Source: Methanobacteriota archaeon
GTDB taxonomy: Archaea; Thermoplasmatota; Poseidoniia; Poseidoniales; Poseidoniaceae
Assembly: GCA_018645535.1 (NCBI GenBank)
Contig: JABGWN010000016.1
Coordinates: 1 to 5,881 of the forward strand
Reading direction: 5' to 3'
Length of the DNA stretch: 5,881 nucleotides
Numbering within the stretch: position 1 is the stretch's first letter; each line of letters begins with the position of its first letter. Shown in pieces: positions 1-4,940 of this stretch. The translations under genes were made by a program, and so were the position numbers. Below the pieces are notes generated by a model, which worked only from the letters and a program-made list of their open reading frames with translations, made no database searches and was not told where the DNA came from.

Positions 1-1
1 A

Positions 2-436
2 ACGATGATGGTAGGTGATGGATTCAATGATGCAGCTGCATTGGCAGTATCTGACGTTGGGGTTGCCGTTGGTTCTGGGGAATCGGTAAACGTCGAGGCA
101 GCAGATGTTCTAATTCCAGGAGATGATCCTCGAATATTGACGCATCTGATCGATCTTGCTCGAAAGACTGAGCGTAACTTTAGACAGAACCTTTCCTTCT
201 CGATTTTGGTTACAATCACCTTGGTATTTGCTGTTATCAATGGATTCTATGACCAACTGTGGGTTGGTGTTCTGGTCCACGAAGCCTCCGTCATTCTCGT
301 GATACTCAACGGTGCTCGGCTCGCTGAAGGGACAGGAACCTACAAACTCCTGCTCACCACCTTCCAATCTCTTTGGGATGCAACAGTTTTGGCATTCAAT
401 ACGGGCAAAAAGCAATTCGCTAAGAGCGAAAGTTGA
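2..436 (+). CDS. Heavy-metal P1B-type ATPase, C-terminal fragment (5' end outside window)
   Basis: This is the end of a membrane pump that moves a transition-metal ion across the cytoplasmic membrane using ATP. The reading frame is open at the left edge, so the ATG at 5 is internal. Numbering from that Met, residues 4-9 are GDGFND, the P-type ATPase hinge motif that binds Mg2+ in the phosphorylation domain, followed by the usual AAALA and the DVGVAVGSG stretch. Two hydrophobic helices follow, at about 63-79 and 85-103, and these would be the last two membrane segments. The final helix carries H92-E93-A94-S95, then N102 and R105. This resembles the HEGGT-type helix known from P1B-4 (Co/Zn-type) pumps rather than the copper-type MxxSS or the Zn/Cd-type DxG helix. 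A tail of about 38 residues follows the last helix. The family call is firm; the metal is inference, because the CPx/SPC helix and any N-terminal metal-binding domain lie outside the window. Confidence 0.92.
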   Translation, partial: TMMVGDGFNDAAALAVSDVGVAVGSGESVNVEAADVLIPGDDPRILTHLIDLARKTERNFRQNLSFSILVTITLVFAVINGFYDQLWVGVLVHEASVILVILNGARLAEGTGTYKLLLTTFQSLWDATVLAFNTGKKQFAKSES

Positions 437-475
437 GTGGATATCTTCAAACCTAAGCAATCCTCAGTATGAATT

Positions 476-480
476 GGTGA
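476..480 (+). promoter_or_regulatory. Shine-Dalgarno-like site for the winged-helix gene
   Basis: GGTGA lies four bases before the ATG at 485 and matches the right half of the consensus GGAGGTGATC. It supports that ATG as the start, and the N-terminal helix of the winged-helix domain begins soon after it. Confidence 0.5.
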
Positions 481-484
481 GCGC

Positions 485-970
485 ATGAGCCGAGTACGAA
501 CAGACCCCTTAATCGCAGCGCTGACCCACCCAACTCGTCGTCGAGCCTATGAGGTCCTTTTGCAAATCGAAGAGATGAGCACTGTCCAATTACAGGACCA
601 AGTTTCAGTCGATCGATACAATCTCTATCATCACCTCAAGCGTCTTGTCAACGTTGGTCTTATCGAAAACCATCGAGACGTTGGACGTGCCCGATGGTGG
701 AGAGTCTCAAAGCGAGTTGAACTACCAGGGATGATCAGCGAACAATCCACTCAAGTCATAGCAACAGGATCGGCATTGGATGATATTGCAGCACTAACCC
801 ACGTCCATTCCATTGATTTAGCCAATTCAAGAGGTCAAGTTGGAGCAAAACAATTCGTTCAACAGTTGGCACAAGAATACAACATACCATTGGATTTACC
901 TTGGAATTTCCTTCCAGTAAAATTGATTCTTGTTGGAAAAGGCGGAGAAAATGAGGAATCATCCTCTTGA
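485..970 (+). CDS. Winged-helix (ArsR-like) transcriptional regulator
   Basis: A 161-residue cytoplasmic DNA-binding protein, probably a transcription regulator. Residues 7-25 (DPLIAALTHPTRRRAYEVL) form the opening helices typical of ArsR-like domains. Residues 31-59 hold the helix-turn-helix, with a likely recognition helix at 43-58 containing RYNLYHHLKRL. Residues 61-75 (ENHRDVGRARWWRVS) look like the beta wing. The remaining ~85 residues have no family I recognise and end in a short E/S-rich tail. The protein has no cysteine, so the classic ELCVCDL metal site of ArsR/SmtB sensors is absent. Histidines at 49, 50, 63, 106 and 108 do not form a known alpha-5 sensor pattern. It lies 48 bases after the metal ATPase gene and 48 bases before the zinc-ribbon gene on the same strand. 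Control of the pump is possible but unproven. The domain call is firm; ligand and targets are unknown. Confidence 0.85.
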   Translation: MSRVRTDPLIAALTHPTRRRAYEVLLQIEEMSTVQLQDQVSVDRYNLYHHLKRLVNVGLIENHRDVGRARWWRVSKRVELPGMISEQSTQVIATGSALDDIAALTHVHSIDLANSRGQVGAKQFVQQLAQEYNIPLDLPWNFLPVKLILVGKGGENEESSS

Positions 971-1003
971 GATTGACTGTCGCCGAACAAGTCAAAACGT
1001 ATT

Positions 1004-1008
1004 GGGAG
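1004..1008 (+). promoter_or_regulatory. Shine-Dalgarno-like site for the zinc-ribbon gene
   Basis: GGGAG lies ten bases before the ATG at 1019. The two nearby alternative ATGs are dead ends: the one at 1009 meets a stop after five codons and the one at 1023 after three. This favours 1019 as the start. Confidence 0.4.
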
Positions 1009-1018
1009 ATGGTCAAGC

Positions 1019-1411
1019 ATGGATGAGCCAATAACTGTGGAATCGAGGGTCGCACCTCCTCCACTTTCATGCCCGAAGTGCAATGGGCTTCTTCCTTCAG
1101 AACTTGGAGATATCCAATGTGAACTCTGTGGTGCAAACGTTCGTACAGATCACGCCCCAACCCGTAAGAAATGGGAAGAGGAACGTCTCTCCTGCCCTTC
1201 ATGTTCAAAAGTTCTCATTGCAGGAGTCAATGACCGTCCTGCAGAATTACGTTGTGGTGGATGCGAAACCCAATTCACTCTCACTGCGAAAGTCATTCGA
1301 GTTGAAATTCAATGCCCTTCTTGCGAGCGAAGTCTTCGTATGAAGCAAAGACCAGGTGAACGGACAATCACTTGTCCTGCATGCGAAGTACCATTCAAGG
1401 TGTCCTTCTGA
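1019..1411 (+). CDS. Triple zinc-ribbon protein
   Basis: A 130-residue, probably cytoplasmic protein consisting almost wholly of three zinc ribbons, each made from two CxxC knuckles. The cysteines are 18/21 with 34/37, 59/62 with 79/82, and 99/102 with 119/122. Repeats 2 and 3 are offset by exactly 40 residues; repeat 1 has a shorter loop (12 residues between knuckles instead of 16). Repeats 2 and 3 end in a CxxCxxxF pattern (CGGCETQF, CPACEVPF), which resembles the MJ0042 type of zinc-finger domain; that likeness is my recognition and has not been tested by a search. A charged linker (about 42-57, RTDHAPTRKKWEEER) separates ribbon 1 from the others. There is no membrane segment, signal peptide or catalytic motif. 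Such modules bind nucleic acid or protein partners, so the role is open. The stop codon lies 9 bases before the phosphatidyltransferase start, suggesting cotranscription. Confidence 0.85.
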   Translation: MDEPITVESRVAPPPLSCPKCNGLLPSELGDIQCELCGANVRTDHAPTRKKWEEERLSCPSCSKVLIAGVNDRPAELRCGGCETQFTLTAKVIRVEIQCPSCERSLRMKQRPGERTITCPACEVPFKVSF

Positions 1412-1417
1412 GATGAT
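1410..1417 (+). promoter_or_regulatory. Shine-Dalgarno-like site overlapping the upstream stop codon
   Basis: GAGATGAT matches GAGGTGAT, part of the archaeal/bacterial anti-SD complement, at seven of eight bases and ends three bases before the ATG at 1421. Its first two bases are the last two of the zinc-ribbon TGA stop, which is consistent with translational coupling. Confidence 0.4.
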
Positions 1418-1420
1418 AAT

Positions 1421-2305
1421 ATGAGATCTACATTCCGACTAACAGGTCTAGCAGACTACATTACACTCACAAACGCCATGTTTGGAACGGCTTCAATCAT
1501 GTTCCTCATTCTTGCAGTAGAAGACATGAGCAAACCGTTCGGAGACGGGTTGAAATCGAAATACATCTGGGCATCCATGCTCTGTATATTCCTTTCAGCA
1601 CTTGGAGACATCATCGACGGACCAATTGCTCGTCGGTATTCGAAAAGAAAACTTCTGGGAGGATCTCTTGACATCATGTCCGACTGTCTCTCGTTTTGTG
1701 TCGCTCCTGCATTGATGATGTTCATCATGTTTGGACGATGGGGAGAAGCAACACCTCTCTGGACGATCTCTCTTGCCCTCGCTGGATTTTGGGTCATCGG
1801 AACAGGGATGCTTCGCCTCGCTCGTTTCCAGCATGAGGAAGGAAGTGGTTTGCCTTACTTCCACGGTCTATCATCACCAGGAAATGCAATTTTGTTGATG
1901 GGTGCCGCAGGCTTCATTTGGTTGCAACCGATTCTCGGATTTGGCCCTGATTTATCCAATGCTACAATCTGCCTTGGTGATGGTCAACCATGTCACGCAA
2001 CTCCTGGACTTGATATGTTCATCTTGCCAATTATGTTTATTTCTGGAGCAATGATGATCAGCGATCGTCGATTATCAAAACTCAAGCATGGACTTGATCT
2101 CAAACTTTCAGTATTGCAAATGGCGTGTTTGCTCACAGCAATCATCTATGCCATGATCAGTACAGGGGCATCGGATAATCAAGCGCAAATCGGTTCTGAA
2201 CTTGCCCCTCCAGGATGGCTCTTCTTGGCATCATGTTTGTTTGCAGTGTACTACTTGACAAAACCACAACCTCCAGTGTTCAATCCGAACGATGAAGAAG
2301 AGTGA
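1421..2305 (+). CDS. CDP-alcohol phosphatidyltransferase, PssA-like (phosphatidyl/archaetidylserine synthase)
   Basis: An integral membrane enzyme that would transfer a phosphatidyl- or archaetidyl group from a CDP-lipid to an alcohol, releasing CMP, in polar-lipid synthesis. The full family signature D-x2-DG-x2-AR-x8-G-x3-D-x3-D is intact: D63, D66, G67, A70, R71, G80, D84 and D88. These aspartates hold the catalytic metal ions. Two further features favour the serine-transferring PssA branch: RLARF at 132-136 and YFHGLSSP at 146-153, which resemble the RLARFN and YFxGLPSP elements of PssA. Hydrophobic helices lie at about 16-33, 49-66, 92-104, 113-131, 155-170, 198-213, 229-247 and 265-280, with an acidic C-terminal tail. 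The length of 294 residues is slightly above the usual ~200-280, partly from a polar loop at 173-196 with two cysteines. L-serine as the acceptor is inferred; glycerol or inositol-phosphate acceptors remain possible. It forms a tight pair with the zinc-ribbon gene upstream. Confidence 0.88.
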   Translation: MRSTFRLTGLADYITLTNAMFGTASIMFLILAVEDMSKPFGDGLKSKYIWASMLCIFLSALGDIIDGPIARRYSKRKLLGGSLDIMSDCLSFCVAPALMMFIMFGRWGEATPLWTISLALAGFWVIGTGMLRLARFQHEEGSGLPYFHGLSSPGNAILLMGAAGFIWLQPILGFGPDLSNATICLGDGQPCHATPGLDMFILPIMFISGAMMISDRRLSKLKHGLDLKLSVLQMACLLTAIIYAMISTGASDNQAQIGSELAPPGWLFLASCLFAVYYLTKPQPPVFNPNDEEE

Positions 2306-2407
2306 GACGCGAACGGTTTTTCGCGGTAAAAACAGGCCTTTCTTCCATCGTTAGCGTCGCGTACCTTATGTAGGAAGAAAGGTCGATACAGGTTCGGATG
2401 GGATGTT
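2306..2407 (+). promoter_or_regulatory. Intergenic region, probable promoter/leader of the coiled-coil gene
   Basis: This is the longest non-coding gap in the window (102 bases). It contains a short hairpin, CGCGA at 2308-2312 with TCGCG at 2321-2325, whose loop includes part of a T5 run; this may contribute to termination of the upstream unit but is weak. A long inverted repeat follows (separate entry). CTTATGTA at 2365-2372 is a possible degenerate TATA element, which would place a start near 2393-2397 and give a leader of about 11-15 bases. GGGATG at 2400-2405 could act as a poor ribosome site but sits only two bases before the ATG at 2408. No small ORF here is convincing. Confidence 0.4.
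2335..2384. repeat. 12-bp inverted repeat with 26-base loop
   Basis: The left arm 2335-2346 (GGCCTTTCTTCC) pairs with the right arm 2373-2384 (GGAAGAAAGGTC): eleven Watson-Crick pairs and one G-T wobble, with no bulge. The loop is 2347-2372. No T-run follows, so it does not look like a standard terminator. It could be an RNA hairpin at the end of the phosphatidyltransferase transcript or a two-half-site protein-binding site upstream of the coiled-coil gene. Confidence 0.6.
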
Positions 2408-4891
2408 ATGAGTGCTAGCGAAAGCAGGCCAGACGAGCTGTTAGATGCTGCTCGAAAGAAGCGTGAAAACGCTGACAGGCTAAGCCTTGCAGCCCTCCGT
2501 AGCCAATTCACAACATCTCCTGCTGTTTCAACAGATCAAGCAATGCTTACCAGTGCCCGATTCCGTCAAGAAGAGCGAATGCGAGCAGATATTCGTCGTG
2601 AACGTCGATTGCGCCAACAAGCCATTGCAGAGCGTGTTTCAGCCATGCAAGAGGCGATTGCCAACGATCTTTCGGTTCAACATGAACTCACACTTGATGC
2701 TCTTGAGAAAGAAATGCGAACCGATATGGAAGTTGAACTTGCAGAAATGGAACGTTCAACTCTTGCTGGAGAAGAAACACGAATGCGTGAACAACTCGAC
2801 TTGAGACTCAAGCGAGAAATCTCAAATCTTCAAAATCAACTTGAGCACGAGCACGATCGTCGGCTTGAGGAACACAAATCCAATCTAAAGCAATCCATTG
2901 AAGGAGAACTCCAAGATGAACATCGTCGCCGACTCGCTCTGCAAAAAGAGCGAATGGCATTGGAATACAATCAACGCCTTCAGCACCGAATTCGCGAACT
3001 TGAGGCTGGAATTGAGCAAGAAATGGAATCTCGTTTCATTGCACTTGAAAACAAAGAAATCGAAACGCTTGAAGAAGGCCACAGCGCTCGTCTTGCAGAA
3101 CGCGAAGAGCAACTTCGACGTGGTATTCGAACCAGACTTGAGCAACAACTTCGTAATCGACTCCAACAACGTGAAGCCCGACTTCGTGCAGAATATGATC
3201 GTCGCAGTCTCCGTCTTGAAGAGGACATTGCCCAATCACTTCAACAAGAACTCGAAACACAACTTCGCCAAGAGACAGATGATCTTGAAGAGCGAATGCG
3301 TGAAGATGTTGAACTTGCAATCGCACGACGTCGTGATGAACTCAGAGTTGAAATTCAAAAGCAACTCGAAGAGAACCACTCAGAACGTCTTACTGAGCGT
3401 AAGGGCCGCTTGAAGGAAAAGTACGACATTACTTTCTCCAAGGCTGTAGATGATATCTCCAAGGTTCTCAAGAGTGAACTCGAACAAGAACTTGCTCGAC
3501 GTTCTGATGATGAGTTCACCTCCTACAGGGGTGCACGTGAAGCAGAAATCCAAAACCGTCTTGCTCGTTTCCGTTTCGAACGTGAAACTGAACTTCGTGG
3601 ACACCTCGAAGAACAGTATGAATCAAAGCGAACCGATTGGGCTGAGCGCCTTGAAATCGAATTCCAATCGCGTGAAACCGCTGCAAGAAAGGCCATTATG
3701 GCTGAACTCGATGCACAATTGCGTAATGAACGCTTAACCTTTGAGACCGATCTTGATCTGCTCAAGGAAGAAACTGCTCTCGAACTTGAAGTCGATATGG
3801 AAGAACGCCTTTCAGCCTTCAGAACTCGAAAGCAAGAGGAGATTGCAGTTCAACTTGAACGTCAACTCGACAAGCGTGAAGAGATTATGCGAAACAAGGC
3901 ACTCATCGATGTACGTAAGCGTGAAGCTTCAATCCGTGCAGAAATCGAAGCACAACTTGGACTCAAGCGTGCTGAAGTCCGTGATCGTCTGAATAATCTT
4001 TCAGAGAAGATGGACTCCTTCCGTGAGATGGCAGAAACCAAGATGCGTGATGCCATTACTTCACAGATTAAGGGTGAAATTGACGTCTCCGAATCAGAAC
4101 TACAATCTCGTGAACAAGAGTTCTCAGAACTCCAAACAACCGATACTCGAGTTGAGAAGCGACAGAAGTGGATGCAATCCATCTCTGGTCAAACCCCAGC
4201 AGCAATGCCTCTTGGTCAAGACCCATCAGCACTGGGAACTCGTGCCCCTAGTCTTGGCGGTGGTTTGACACGTTCACTTGGAGCAACACCTCAACAAGGC
4301 ATGAGCTTAGGCGGAATGCGAGCGCCAATCGGTGGAGCAAAACCACTTGGGCAAGCTCCAGCACTCCGTCCAGTCAAGGCCCCTATTGGTGCTTCAGCAG
4401 AACCAGCACTACCAAAGCCACTTGATCGCCAAGTCCGAATGCCACTTCAACCACAAACTCCGCTCGTACAACCACAAGTTGAGGAAGTACAAGCAACACA
4501 GGAATTGCCTGCTGAGGAAATTGTTGTACCAGTCGGTGCAGTTGAAGTCAGCATTACGCCTGGAGAAGATGGAGAATTTGGAACCAGCGATGACGAAGCT
4601 CGAATCACACGACGAGACATCTCAGAAGTTGTTGTAGCAATGGAAGAAGAAGTTGAAGAGATTGTTGAAGCAACATCCGCAACAATGCGTCCTATTACAG
4701 GAACAATGACGCCACTGAATGTGATTCCAAAGGACTCAATTGAGCAGCAAGGTGAGGTCGGAAAGGCTACGCTACGACCAGTTCAACGCTTGACTCCAAT
4801 CCCAAGTTCAAGGAAAGAAGTCAAGACTGCTTCCATCACACCAGTCCTTCCACAAATGAAACTAAAAGACGAAGAAACTGATGAATCTTGA
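2408..4891 (+). CDS. Large coiled-coil protein with Pro/Gly-rich linker and acidic tail, function unknown
   Basis: An 827-residue protein that I do not recognise as a named family. Residues 39-596 contain no proline and are dominated by R, E, Q, L, K and D, the composition of a very long alpha-helix or coiled coil. Hydrophobic residues recur mainly at steps of 4 and 7. HxxRL recurs at H149, H172, H225 and H324. At residues 597-690 the character changes: 17 prolines, many G/A/L/Q, only three acidic residues against nine basic ones, and repeated PLGQ, SLGG and APIG words, so probably a disordered linker. Residues 691-827 are mostly acidic, with an acidic loop EDGEFGTSDDE (720-730) and paired ATMRP/ATLRP plus TP motifs. 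There is no signal peptide, membrane helix, cysteine, or Walker A motif, so it is not an SMC/Rad50-type ATPase. A structural or scaffolding role in the cytoplasm is a guess. The next gene starts 49 bases downstream. Coding status is secure from length and composition; the start is less so, as its ribosome site is poor. Confidence 0.85.
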   Translation: MSASESRPDELLDAARKKRENADRLSLAALRSQFTTSPAVSTDQAMLTSARFRQEERMRADIRRERRLRQQAIAERVSAMQEAIANDLSVQHELTLDALEKEMRTDMEVELAEMERSTLAGEETRMREQLDLRLKREISNLQNQLEHEHDRRLEEHKSNLKQSIEGELQDEHRRRLALQKERMALEYNQRLQHRIRELEAGIEQEMESRFIALENKEIETLEEGHSARLAEREEQLRRGIRTRLEQQLRNRLQQREARLRAEYDRRSLRLEEDIAQSLQQELETQLRQETDDLEERMREDVELAIARRRDELRVEIQKQLEENHSERLTERKGRLKEKYDITFSKAVDDISKVLKSELEQELARRSDDEFTSYRGAREAEIQNRLARFRFERETELRGHLEEQYESKRTDWAERLEIEFQSRETAARKAIMAELDAQLRNERLTFETDLDLLKEETALELEVDMEERLSAFRTRKQEEIAVQLERQLDKREEIMRNKALIDVRKREASIRAEIEAQLGLKRAEVRDRLNNLSEKMDSFREMAETKMRDAITSQIKGEIDVSESELQSREQEFSELQTTDTRVEKRQKWMQSISGQTPAAMPLGQDPSALGTRAPSLGGGLTRSLGATPQQGMSLGGMRAPIGGAKPLGQAPALRPVKAPIGASAEPALPKPLDRQVRMPLQPQTPLVQPQVEEVQATQELPAEEIVVPVGAVEVSITPGEDGEFGTSDDEARITRRDISEVVVAMEEEVEEIVEATSATMRPITGTMTPLNVIPKDSIEQQGEVGKATLRPVQRLTPIPSSRKEVKTASITPVLPQMKLKDEETDES

Positions 4892-4940
4892 ATAGACAAT
4901 CATACGTCTGTTTGATATTTCCCTTCGTCTTCCCCGTACT
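4892..4940 (+). promoter_or_regulatory. Putative promoter for a leaderless transcript
   Basis: TTTGATATTT at 4911-4920 is an A/T-rich TATA-like box lying 21-30 bases before the ATG at 4941. That is where an archaeal TATA box would sit if transcription began at or next to the start codon. The bases between box and ATG are pyrimidine-rich (CCCTTCGTCTTCCCC) with no Shine-Dalgarno match, which agrees with a leaderless start. A weak AGAC/GTCT inverted pair (4894-4897 and 4906-4909) lies upstream and could alternatively belong to a terminator of the coiled-coil gene. Confidence 0.4.

Noticed and set aside
110..460. Minus-strand ORF of 116 codons opposite the ATPase end
   Set aside because: It lies antisense to a well-supported conserved ATPase domain, has no recognisable motif, and reads as low-information shadow.
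756..1208. Minus-strand ORF of 150 codons spanning the winged-helix and zinc-ribbon genes
   Set aside because: It crosses two genes and their gap with no domain of its own, while both + strand genes show clear motifs and ribosome sites.
1083..1343. Overlapping + strand ORF inside the zinc-ribbon gene
   Set aside because: It is in another frame of the gene carrying twelve regularly spaced cysteines; its own translation shows no pattern.
2308..2325. Rho-independent-type terminator after the phosphatidyltransferase
   Set aside because: The stem is only 5 bp and the T5 run lies in the loop and its edge, not after the stem, so it was mentioned only as a weak possibility.
2885..3765. Several antisense and alternate-frame ORFs inside the coiled-coil gene, including Ser/Arg-rich ones
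   Set aside because: The biased R/E/L/Q codons of the real frame produce long, compositionally odd shadows such as SSRRRLRRSYS. They have no independent start signals or domains.
2408..4195. Tandem DNA repeats in the coiled-coil gene, suggested by recurrent words such as CAACTTCG and GAACTTG
   Set aside because: The recurrence follows from a restricted amino-acid set and codon preference; HxxRL copies are spaced 23, 53 and 99 residues apart, so there is no fixed repeat unit.
2408..4891. SMC, Rad50 or other coiled-coil ATPase
   Set aside because: There is no Walker A (GxxxxGKS/T), signature or Walker B motif at either end, and the ends are disordered and acidic instead of globular.
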